Assembly: GCA_900317865.1 (NCBI GenBank)
Contig: ONIK01000002.1
Location: 1-64,000, forward strand
Length of the DNA stretch: 64,000 nucleotides
Origin: an uncultured Methanobrevibacter sp.
Lineage (GTDB): Archaea; Methanobacteriota; Methanobacteria; Methanobacteriales; Methanobacteriaceae
Reading direction: 5' to 3'
Shown piece by piece: positions 44,682 to 52,728 of this stretch (position 1 is its first letter; each line of letters starts with the position of its first letter). The notes beneath the pieces are model-generated. The model ran no database searches. It was given only the letters and a program-made list of their open reading frames with translations, and was not told the DNA's origin. Both the position numbers and the translations under genes were made by a program.

Positions 44682-46130
44682 ATGGATTATGATGTCATTT
44701 ATATTGGAAGTGGAAATGCCTCCTGGCAAGGTGGCAGATTTTTAAGAAAAGAAGGTCTTAAAATATTAATCATTGAAGAAAATCTTTATGGAGGAGCATG
44801 TGCTAACAGGGGATGTAACTCAAAGGCTATACTTGATGCACCTTATGAAATCAAATCATTAGTTGATAACTATGAGGGGGTTGGAAAATCCGGTGACTTT
44901 GATGTGGACTGGCCAAGTTTAATGAAATTAAAAAGGCAGCGTATTGCAGGAATGTCCATATTTTTAGATAGAAAATTCGATGAATATGATCTGGATGTTG
45001 CTCATGGTAAGGGCATCATAATGGATGAGCATACTGTACAGGTTGGTGAAAAGCAGTTTACCACTGATAAAATTGTAATATGTACTGGTTTAAAACCAGT
45101 CATTCCGGATATTAATGGTAGCGAATATCTGCATGACAGTAATGACTTTTTGGATATTGAAGAGCTTCCAAAACATGCAATCATCATAGGTGCCGGTTTT
45201 GTGGGCATGGAATTTGCTTCAATACTTGCTGAAGCGGGTTTTAGTGCAGATATAATTATCAGGGGAGACATGGCATTGAAATATTTCCATCAGCCTTATG
45301 TTCAAAGGGTTATAGATATTTTAAAAGAGAAAAATATTAACTTCCACTTCAATCAAACAGTTAAAGAAGTTATAAATAATTTGGAGATTGATAATCCTGA
45401 AGAACGTGTTTTAAATATTGCATGTGCGCAAAATTCAGATGAATATTTAAGAGACCCTATGGCAAAAGTCGATAATATTCCACATGAAAACGGATTTACA
45501 GTCAACTGTGAAAGCGGATTGAGCTTAACTGGGGACTATGTTATTGCAGCAATGGGTAGAACAGCTAATGTGGAAGGCATTGGTCTTGAAAATGTAGGAT
45601 TAACCTACACCAAAAATGGAATTAAGGTAAACGGACACTTGCAGACAGATGTACCCAACATATATGCATCAGGTGATGTGGCGGATACGGGAATTGCAAA
45701 ATTGGTAACTGTTGCCATTCACCAATCCAAATATCTTTCAAAAGAATTGCTTGGTGGAGCAGATGAGATAACCTATCCTGCTATTCCTGCAGTTGCATAT
45801 ACTATTCCAAGAATTGCTACAGTCGGTGTTCCAGCTTATGTTGCTGATGAAAGTGAAGAATATGAAGTTCATACAATTAAATATGGTAAATCCTATTCTG
45901 CAGTGCTTAAAAATGACATGACTGCTGAAGCCAAAGTAATTGTTGATAAAGATTTACAGATTGTAGGTGCTGAAATATTGGCTGCAGATGCAGAAAACGT
46001 TGCAAATATGTTTGCATTTATTATTAATAAAAAAATAACTTTAGAAGAGCTTGACTATATGATTTATACATTCCCGTCAAGCAGTTCCGTATGTCTGTAT
46101 AAATTACATAATATTCATTATGATTTGTAG
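44682..46130 (+). CDS. Pyridine nucleotide-disulfide oxidoreductase (class I)
   Basis: 482 aa, full length. FAD-binding DVIYIGSGNASW (about 4-15), redox-active CANRGCNSK (Cys pair about 44 and 49; CxxxxC as in lipoamide dehydrogenase and mercuric reductase), NAD(P)-binding AIIIGAGFVGMEFA (about 167-180), FAD-ribityl site NIYASGDVAD (about 324-333) and a C-terminal dimerisation domain. The C-terminal HxxxxE pair typical of lipoamide dehydrogenase is not obvious (the end reads MIYTFPSSSSVCLYK). It may reduce a thiol cofactor or disulfide. Confidence 0.93.
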   Translation: MDYDVIYIGSGNASWQGGRFLRKEGLKILIIEENLYGGACANRGCNSKAILDAPYEIKSLVDNYEGVGKSGDFDVDWPSLMKLKRQRIAGMSIFLDRKFDEYDLDVAHGKGIIMDEHTVQVGEKQFTTDKIVICTGLKPVIPDINGSEYLHDSNDFLDIEELPKHAIIIGAGFVGMEFASILAEAGFSADIIIRGDMALKYFHQPYVQRVIDILKEKNINFHFNQTVKEVINNLEIDNPEERVLNIACAQNSDEYLRDPMAKVDNIPHENGFTVNCESGLSLTGDYVIAAMGRTANVEGIGLENVGLTYTKNGIKVNGHLQTDVPNIYASGDVADTGIAKLVTVAIHQSKYLSKELLGGADEITYPAIPAVAYTIPRIATVGVPAYVADESEEYEVHTIKYGKSYSAVLKNDMTAEAKVIVDKDLQIVGAEILAADAENVANMFAFIINKKITLEELDYMIYTFPSSSSVCLYKLHNIHYDL

Positions 46131-46174
46131 AATGGATTTTTTCAATTACAAATCTTTTTTAAAAAAAGAAGAAC

Positions 46175-46237
46175 TTATTCTGAATTTTCTTCTTTTTCTT
46201 TTTGTTTTTCTTTTAGGTTTTCAATTCCTATTATCAT
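46175..46237 (-). CDS. 20-aa micro-ORF downstream of a metal-box-like palindrome
   Basis: ATG 46237 to TAA 46175 encodes a 20-residue, lysine/glutamate-rich peptide starting MIIGIENLKEK. GGGAGG lies at ideal distance upstream, a TATA (TTTATATATTAT, near 46298-46310 on this strand) further up, and the palindrome at 46312 above that. GAAGAA..TTCTTC followed by a T7 run (around 46165-46192, minus-strand sense) ends it. All the parts of a gene are present, but the coding potential of 20 codons cannot be proven. Confidence 0.45.
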   Translation of the reverse strand: MIIGIENLKEKQKEKEENSE

Positions 46238-46311
46238 ATTTTTGCCTCCCGTTTTTAATTAAAAAAATCATTTTTTTTGATATATTATTATTATTTTATA
46301 ATATATAAATA

Positions 46312-46327
46312 TTTAGGTATGCCTAAA
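46312..46327. promoter_or_regulatory. DtxR/IdeR-like palindrome (TTTAGG-N4-CCTAAA), second copy
   Basis: Perfect palindrome TTTAGGTATGCCTAAA with the same half-sites and spacing as 15933-15948. On the minus strand it sits directly upstream of a TATA element and the micro-ORF. Confidence 0.55.
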
Positions 46328-46417
46328 AATTTAATTAAAATTTAAAATTATTGTTTTGAAAATATATAAAATTTAAAAAAGTTGAATTAAAAAAATAAGG
46401 AAAAATTAATATTTTGA

Positions 46418-46636
46418 TTATTGGGCTATCTGATAAGCATCATATGCCGCATATAACCGATAAATTAATCTTATTATTGAAACAACCCAGCTTCTGAATA
46501 TAAACATGCCGAAAATAGTAATAATTGCAAAAATTACGAAATATATTACACCTTTTTGAACGTCCCCGGATAATGCTTGACCCAAACCAGGTATAATAAA
46601 TGTCAATATTGCTGCAAGTAATGGATGCATATTCAC
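46418..46636 (-). CDS. Small two-helix membrane protein (TM2-like)
   Basis: 72 aa: LLAAILTFIIPGLGQALSGD, then GVIYFVIFAIITIFGMFIF and a short amphipathic tail. The PGLGQ/Y turn between helices is typical of TM2-like small proteins. A very strong AGGAGGG sits at good distance before the ATG. Function unknown; it lies next to but probably apart from the MFS gene. Confidence 0.8.
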   Translation of the reverse strand: MNMHPLLAAILTFIIPGLGQALSGDVQKGVIYFVIFAIITIFGMFIFRSWVVSIIRLIYRLYAAYDAYQIAQ

Positions 46637-46739
46637 CCTCCTTTCAATTAATTAATATTTATTTTCTTACATGTTATTTATAAAGATTATTGTTATATAA
46701 TTAAAAATTGGATAAAAAACTATATTTTTGTATAGAAAA

Positions 46740-48176
46740 TCATGATTTTTTTCTTTTATTCAATGGGTGAATTGAATCGAGAATTCGGGATATTGGAGAA
46801 TTCATGTCATGATCATATTTATATTTACTGTAGAACAGTAAAAAAGCGGCAGAAAATGCCAATATTGCATTAATAAACATCATTAAATTTGTAGATGCTA
46901 ATAACATATTGTCTAAATGTTCCGGACCCAAGGCCTGATCACCTATAAAAATTGATAATATTAACGTGTAGATACCACCACTTAAAATTTTACCGAATTC
47001 CTTACTTGTAGACAAAAATGAACTTGCATCAGGCAAATCCTTTTCATCAACCAATGTTAAAACATATTTATTGTTCGGAGCAGAGAACAATCCGTTACCT
47101 ATACCCTGCAAAGCACATGCAACCAGTATTATATTAAAAGGTAAAAAGTCTATGAAGAAAAACATTACCATTGAAATACAAATAAAGGACATTGCGGTAC
47201 CTGAAATTATTCTCGGGTCAATTTTATTAGAAAGTCTTCCTGCTAAACCTGATATTCCAATCATTATAATTGGAGATATAATAAGTATCAAACCAATGAT
47301 ATATTCCTCGAAATCTAAAATGTACTGTAAATGGAAAGTTAATGCTGTAATGGCTATTGTTGTAGTGAAGTAAGTAACCATTGCCGCATAATTACCAATT
47401 ACATATTTAACATTTTTGAGTAATTTAATATTATAAATGGGATAGGGGTAATTTTTTTCATGTCTAATAAATAATAAAAATATAATAAAACTTATAATTA
47501 CTGGAATACTTCCAAATTCATCTAAAACTGTAATTCCATATGTGAATAAGACCATTCCAACAATATATAATAAAGAACCTATTTTATCAATTTCAGTTTT
47601 TTCACTGATCCATTCGGTTTTGATTTTTGATAATAGGAACAATATTAACATTAATATAGGAATTAATATTAAAAATGCAAATCTCCAATTGGCTACGGAT
47701 ATCATTAAACCCATGAATGATGGTGCAATCAACATTCCAACATATCCGGCAGACCCCACAATACCCAAAGCAGAACCCATTTCATTTTCAGGCAATCCTT
47801 CTGCAATCATTACATAAAGACTAATGGACAGGGAAGCGGAAGTGAAACCTTGAATTAATCTGGCAAAAAGTAGCATAAATTGATTTATTGAAAGTACTGA
47901 TATTGCTACTGAAATTAATAAACCAATAACACTTACAACAATAAACCTTTTCACTCCATATTGTGAGATAATTTTAGCAAACGGCAAGCAGACTGCAACG
48001 AGTGCACATAAATAAATTAAGTTTACCCACATTATTGTGTCTGAACTAAAATTAAAATCAATAAGTATTTGTGGAAGAGCCACAATAGTCATGTTTGCAA
48101 TTAACTGCTGAATTAATTGAGCTATGGCAGCAACTAATACAATTACTTTTTTTTCTGAAATGTTAATTTTACTCAC
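46740..48176 (-). CDS. MFS efflux transporter, 14-TM (DHA2) type
   Basis: 478 aa with 14 predicted TM helices. MFS signatures are visible: motif-A-like LPFAKIISQYGVKRFIV (about 64-80) and motif-C-like ALGIVGSAGYVGMLIAP (about 138-154). The family exports drugs or amphipathic metabolites by proton antiport. AGGTGAG precedes the ATG. It is divergent from the MFS gene at 48265. Confidence 0.93.
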   Translation of the reverse strand: MSKINISEKKVIVLVAAIAQLIQQLIANMTIVALPQILIDFNFSSDTIMWVNLIYLCALVAVCLPFAKIISQYGVKRFIVVSVIGLLISVAISVLSINQFMLLFARLIQGFTSASLSISLYVMIAEGLPENEMGSALGIVGSAGYVGMLIAPSFMGLMISVANWRFAFLILIPILMLILFLLSKIKTEWISEKTEIDKIGSLLYIVGMVLFTYGITVLDEFGSIPVIISFIIFLLFIRHEKNYPYPIYNIKLLKNVKYVIGNYAAMVTYFTTTIAITALTFHLQYILDFEEYIIGLILIISPIIMIGISGLAGRLSNKIDPRIISGTAMSFICISMVMFFFIDFLPFNIILVACALQGIGNGLFSAPNNKYVLTLVDEKDLPDASSFLSTSKEFGKILSGGIYTLILSIFIGDQALGPEHLDNMLLASTNLMMFINAILAFSAAFLLFYSKYKYDHDMNSPISRILDSIHPLNKRKKS

Positions 48177-48264
48177 CTTTTTTTAATTATTTATTTTTTA
48201 TTTTAAATAACAGTATCCTATTGATTACATTAAATATATATTAAATCTCATAAAAATATATATT

Positions 48265-49392
48265 ATGGTGAAAAAAACTGTATGGACATTGTCATGTGTA
48301 TGTTTTTCAATGTCTACATTACTAAGTTTGGTCGGAATTATTTCTATTATACAGATTTATTTTAATGTTTCAATCTATTTGGCTAGTTTATATGCAAGTA
48401 TTTTTGCAGGGGCATTGGGAGTTTCAAGTGTAATTACACCAGCGTTTTTTTCAAGATTTGAGAAAAAGAAACTTATTTTGGCAGTTTTATTAATCACGGC
48501 ACTGTGTAATCTAGTTGAATTTTTTGTTACGAATTACTATATTGCATTGGTTTTTAGAATTATTCCTGCAATTTTATATCCAATAGCTGTCAGTACAGCA
48601 TTAACTATCGTTGGTAAAATTGATCCAAACAGTACCAATAAAGTTGTTTTAGGTGTTTCCGCAGGCAGTATTTTAGGTCTTTCCATTACTTCATATTTGG
48701 GATTAACATATGGATATCAGGCAGCGATGCTATGGTTTGCTTTGATTAATTTCTTATCATTAATATTGACATTTTTATTCATCCCCAATTTTGAAGGAAA
48801 TAAAGAGCCTGTAATAGTTCAAATTGGGCATGCAAAGTCTAAATTATTTTTGTTTTCAATACTTTATGTTCTTTTTGTGATAATTGGTATAAGTATTACT
48901 TACAATTATATTCCAACATATTTGTCCCAAGTAACTCAGATTAATGGTGAAGCATTATTTATTACATTGCTGCTGATGGGTTTAACTTCTTTGGTTGGAA
49001 CAACTTTAAGCGGATATCTGATTCAAAAAAACGGGAATTTGACAGTATTTTTCTATCCAGTTGGCTTTGCTGTTATAATGTTTATTTTAGGAATATTTGT
49101 TAGGATTCCTGTATTTGAATTTATTTCATTAATGATTTTTTCAATATTTGACGGATCTGCATATACAATTGCTCAGTATTGGGTTACTTCATCAGTTAGG
49201 GAATCTCCGGAATTTGCAAACGGAATCTTCTTGTTAATGTCTAATCTCTCAATATTCATTGGAACAATGATTGGTGGTATGATTATTGATATGGTTGATA
49301 TAGTCTATATTTTCATAGGTTCCGTTATTATGATGATTGCAGCTATTCCATTTGTGCTTATTAGAATTAAGAAGTATCCTAATGTATATTAA
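48265..49392 (+). CDS. MFS transporter, 12-TM, paralog of the 58360 gene
   Basis: 375 aa, about 12 TM helices (AraJ/Ydh-like DHA1 layout). The first loop SRFEKKKLILAVLLIT resembles MFS motif A, and FRIIPAILYPIAVSTAL matches its paralog at 58360 almost block for block. It probably exports a small metabolite. Its 3' end converges on the ATP-grasp gene. ATG 48265 is about 25 nt after TTAAATATATATT, so it is probably leaderless. Confidence 0.9.
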   Translation: MVKKTVWTLSCVCFSMSTLLSLVGIISIIQIYFNVSIYLASLYASIFAGALGVSSVITPAFFSRFEKKKLILAVLLITALCNLVEFFVTNYYIALVFRIIPAILYPIAVSTALTIVGKIDPNSTNKVVLGVSAGSILGLSITSYLGLTYGYQAAMLWFALINFLSLILTFLFIPNFEGNKEPVIVQIGHAKSKLFLFSILYVLFVIIGISITYNYIPTYLSQVTQINGEALFITLLLMGLTSLVGTTLSGYLIQKNGNLTVFFYPVGFAVIMFILGIFVRIPVFEFISLMIFSIFDGSAYTIAQYWVTSSVRESPEFANGIFLLMSNLSIFIGTMIGGMIIDMVDIVYIFIGSVIMMIAAIPFVLIRIKKYPNVY

Positions 49393-49416
49393 TTGTGCGG
49401 TTTGCTAAAAAATTTT

Positions 49417-49444
49417 AAGTTATCTTTTTTTTGAAAGATAATTT
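49417..49444. terminator. Bidirectional hairpin between convergent MFS and ATP-grasp genes
   Basis: AAGTTATCTTT / AAAGATAATTT, an 11-bp stem with one G-T pair and T-runs on both strands. It overlaps the stop codon of the minus-strand gene. Confidence 0.6.
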
Positions 49445-51128
49445 AAGTTTTTGAGGCAAGAATGATATTTGAATATTCTGATGGTGGAACTTCGATTCTT
49501 AATTTTAATGTTTTAACAAGTCCTTCTATAACTTTCCTGCCTTCAGGTATATTTTCATAAGTTAATCTGGAAATAGCTAAAATTCCTCCTTTTTTTACAT
49601 GGCTTATGCATTTTAAAAATAGTTTAGTGTTTTCACTTCCTTGTTTATTTTGAATATCGATATGAGTATTGATGATTACACAATCGTACATTCCATTAAT
49701 ATCTTCAATTTCGTGGGGATTTACCTGTTTAACATTTACATCATCAAGTTTTTTATCAGTTATAAACAAGGTACTTCCATATTCGTAACTTTCCTCAACT
49801 AAAGTTGTAATTTCTTTGTAATCTAAGTTAAGAGTTTTTTTGTCGGATTTTTCACTGAGAATTAATGAAAACGCATTCTTTTCTATATCGTGTAAAAAAT
49901 CAATTTCTTTTTGCAGTGTATAATAATCTTCATTTACCAAATAAATTAAGCCACAGCTTGTGTATAAATCTTTGGTTTTAATAAATGCTTTTCCGGGCCA
50001 ATGGATTTCTTCAAAAGATGTTTTATAATGACTTTCTAATTGTTCAGCAATGGAATGTATGGAAGTGGATATGGCAACTAAATCATGAGGAACAATAAAA
50101 TCTTTTATTACTCCCTTTGCAAATAATCTGTAGGGCTCTTTTCTGTGTTCATTAAATAAATTTGATTTTAAGTATGCATCTAGAATACTGTCCGTTTCAT
50201 GTTGTCCGGAAATTCTATCTAAAAATTCGGGCATTAGTGTACCGCCGCAAGGACGACAGTTAACCTCAATTAAAACGGGTCCATTTTCATCAATCATATA
50301 TTCTCCATGAATTGGTCCATATTTAATGCCGATTGCATCAGCTACTTTATATGCATATTCAATCATTTCAGCTTCACCAAGGTTTAATTCATCAACAGTT
50401 TCCATTATATCATAAATAACACTGCCTTCTCTGGTTTTTACTTTCGAATATTTCCATATTAAAGTCACTCTGTGCTTTCCGTTAGAGGATACTGTATTGA
50501 CAATATACTCTTCACCTTCGATATATTCCTGGATTAAAAGTTCGGAATTAATATCTCCAAAAACATTTTCCTCATCAAATAATTCTTTAATATTTTTAAT
50601 CATTTCATCTCTATTGGAAGATATTTTCACGTTTACGGATGCAGCACCGTAAATCGGCTTTATAATTACTTTATTTAAGTTTTCTTTTTCATAAAATTCA
50701 ATGGCATCTTCTACAGAACATACTACTTTGCCTTTTATTGATCTTAATCCATGCTGTGCAATTCTTTTTTGCATTTCACTTTTTGAGGTCATGGCTTCAA
50801 TATTTTCATATGAGTTGCCTTTGAGATTTAAGTCATCAGCCAATCTTGTTGCTAATCTCACTCCTTTTTCAGTTCCGGGCAATATCAAAATAGGATTTAA
50901 TTTTCTGACCATTTCAAGAGTTTCTTCGTATGAATCTTTTTCTTTAATTACTTCATAATCTTCATTTATTAGTTCTGCGTCCTGTTGTTTGTGATGTTGA
51001 TATATTTTACCTGCTTCCCCTGGGGACGGTTTTAACTCCAATTCTATAGGATTATAATTTCTGTCAACAATGTCTTGTATGAAATTTATTCCTGTAGACA
51101 TACATTCCACTATTATTATGTTATCCAT
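49443..51128 (-). CDS. ATP-grasp ligase with C-terminal Rossmann-like domain, copy 1
   Basis: 561 aa. N-terminal Rossmann-like pre-ATP-grasp (NIIIVECMSTGINF), then ATP-grasp: KSEMQKRIAQHGL, KVIIKPIYGAASVNVKI (ATP-binding Lys and loop), IQEYIEGEEYIVNTV, and the metal-binding VLIEVNCRPCGG with a downstream GQHETDSILDAYL. These are features of amino-acid ligases such as BacD that join a carboxylate to an amine via acyl phosphate. The last ~150 residues (from about 430) resemble a methyltransferase fold (YGSTLFITDKKLDDVNV.., YDCVIINTHI, VKKGGILAISRL) but lack a clear SAM GxGxG motif. ATG 51128 matches the start of copy 2; upstream ATG 51143 adds five residues. It is divergent from the peptide transporter at 51215. 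Confidence 0.88.
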   Translation of the reverse strand: MDNIIIVECMSTGINFIQDIVDRNYNPIELELKPSPGEAGKIYQHHKQQDAELINEDYEVIKEKDSYEETLEMVRKLNPILILPGTEKGVRLATRLADDLNLKGNSYENIEAMTSKSEMQKRIAQHGLRSIKGKVVCSVEDAIEFYEKENLNKVIIKPIYGAASVNVKISSNRDEMIKNIKELFDEENVFGDINSELLIQEYIEGEEYIVNTVSSNGKHRVTLIWKYSKVKTREGSVIYDIMETVDELNLGEAEMIEYAYKVADAIGIKYGPIHGEYMIDENGPVLIEVNCRPCGGTLMPEFLDRISGQHETDSILDAYLKSNLFNEHRKEPYRLFAKGVIKDFIVPHDLVAISTSIHSIAEQLESHYKTSFEEIHWPGKAFIKTKDLYTSCGLIYLVNEDYYTLQKEIDFLHDIEKNAFSLILSEKSDKKTLNLDYKEITTLVEESYEYGSTLFITDKKLDDVNVKQVNPHEIEDINGMYDCVIINTHIDIQNKQGSENTKLFLKCISHVKKGGILAISRLTYENIPEGRKVIEGLVKTLKLRIEVPPSEYSNIILASKT

Positions 51129-51214
51129 GTAATGCACCATCATTTTTAATTAAATAATTATATTAAAAATAAAATATATAAAATATGTTATAATATAAAC
51201 TGAGAGAAGATAAA

Positions 51215-52627
51215 ATGAAACATCCAATAGGAATGTATGTTATATCAGCAACGGAAATGTGGGAAAGATTTAGTTTTTATATCTTTTCGGGAATTTTAGT
51301 ATTATTCATGTTAGAAGTATTGCATTTTTCAGTACCTTTTTGTACTTTTCTTTACGGTATAATAATTGGTTTGACATATTTTCTTCAGCTAGTGGCAGGA
51401 TTTGTTTGTGATGCATATTTAGGTAATAGAAAATCCGTTATTATTGGTGGAATATTAATGATTATTGCCCAACTTGTTTTCACATACTGTGGAAGTTTGT
51501 TTTATCTAACTGCTAATGTAGCTGAACATTCTTCTTTTTTATTTTCATATCCTGAAATTGTTTTCTTAATTGGTGTCGTTGTAATGGCAGTTGGTGCTAG
51601 TTTATTCAAAGTAAGTATAACATCATTTGTTGGATTATTTTATGATGAAAATGATGAACGTTTAGACGCTGCATATACGATTTTTTATATGTTAATTAAT
51701 GCCGGTGCTTTCTTTGCTCCATTGCTTTTAAATTTTGTAGTAGGAGTGAATAATCCGAGTTTATATCAGTATGGATTCTTAGTTGGTGCAATAATAATGA
51801 TAATTAGTGTTGTCATGTTTTTATTGCTTAAAAATAAGTATGTCTGTTTGCCTAATGGCGAACCTGTTGGTATTATTCCTGTTTCTAAAACTCAAAAAAA
51901 TATCGAAAAGAGAAAAAATGTAAACATTGACGATAAATTAAGTAAAATAGATATTGACCATTTGAAAGTAATTGTTTTGATACTTTTAGTCATTACTGTA
52001 TTCTTTATAGCTCATGAACAAATATCAACATCAATTATTATTTTATCAATGGATTATGTCAACAATATTATTCCAGTTATTAACTATGAAATATTTCCGG
52101 AATTTTATTTATCTTTAAATCCTTTATTTATTGTAATATTTAGTCTGGTTTTTATTAAATTAATGTCCTTACTTTCAGACAGAAAAAAAGAACCATCTTC
52201 TATTTCAAAATTGACTATTGGTTTAATATTTCTAGCTATTTCATTTTTATTTTTATATGTTCCATTTCTTTTGGAAAATACGAAAATTGAAATGGTCTGG
52301 ATGTTGCTATTTAATTTTTTCTTAGTGATTTCGGAGATATTTATAATGCCGATTTCCTTAAGTTTAATTACAAAATTATCTCCTCTAAAATATAAAACAT
52401 CAATGGTTGGTATATTGTTTGTTGCAACCGGTATTGCTGAGGTATTTTCCGGTATGTTTGCAAGTGCTTTACCTAGTGGAGGAGAAACCACAATGTTATT
52501 AGGTATTATTCCTATTTCAAATATTGCTTCATTTATGGGAGTCTTTATAATATTGGCAGTTGTGGCACTTATAATTTGGGTATTGCTAAAAGGTAAAATT
52601 AAAAAATTAATGCATGATGTAAATTAA
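51215..52627 (+). CDS. POT/PTR-family proton-coupled oligopeptide transporter
   Basis: 470 aa, about 12-14 TM helices. It begins KHPIGMYVISATEMWERFSFY, which holds the ExxERFxYY proton-coupling motif (EMWERFSFY). The segment AGFVCDAYLGNRKSVIIGG matches the FGGWLADRxLGxRR loop. Members import di- and tripeptides with H+. POT transporters are rare in archaea. It is flanked on both sides by ATP-grasp genes on the other strand; TTATAATATAAACTG (51187-51203) is the likely promoter and GAGAAG a weak site. Confidence 0.93.
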   Translation: MKHPIGMYVISATEMWERFSFYIFSGILVLFMLEVLHFSVPFCTFLYGIIIGLTYFLQLVAGFVCDAYLGNRKSVIIGGILMIIAQLVFTYCGSLFYLTANVAEHSSFLFSYPEIVFLIGVVVMAVGASLFKVSITSFVGLFYDENDERLDAAYTIFYMLINAGAFFAPLLLNFVVGVNNPSLYQYGFLVGAIIMIISVVMFLLLKNKYVCLPNGEPVGIIPVSKTQKNIEKRKNVNIDDKLSKIDIDHLKVIVLILLVITVFFIAHEQISTSIIILSMDYVNNIIPVINYEIFPEFYLSLNPLFIVIFSLVFIKLMSLLSDRKKEPSSISKLTIGLIFLAISFLFLYVPFLLENTKIEMVWMLLFNFFLVISEIFIMPISLSLITKLSPLKYKTSMVGILFVATGIAEVFSGMFASALPSGGETTMLLGIIPISNIASFMGVFIILAVVALIIWVLLKGKIKKLMHDVN

Positions 52628-52653
52628 TTGCCTTAATCTTCAATTAGGCAATT
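52626..52653 (+). terminator. Terminator after the peptide transporter
   Basis: AATTGCCT (52626-52633) and AGGCAATT (52646-52653) form an 8-bp stem that overlaps the stop codon and is followed by TTACTTTTTTT. Confidence 0.65.
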
Positions 52654-52728
52654 TTACTTTTTTTCTATTTTTTAATAAAATCAAAAATATGGTGATGGGT
52701 TTTCATAGAAAAAAATGAAAAAATATGG

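Noticed and set aside
46120..46308. 62-codon plus-strand frame after the oxidoreductase
   Set aside because: Phe/Leu-rich by AT composition; it overlaps the terminator, micro-ORF and promoter on the other strand.
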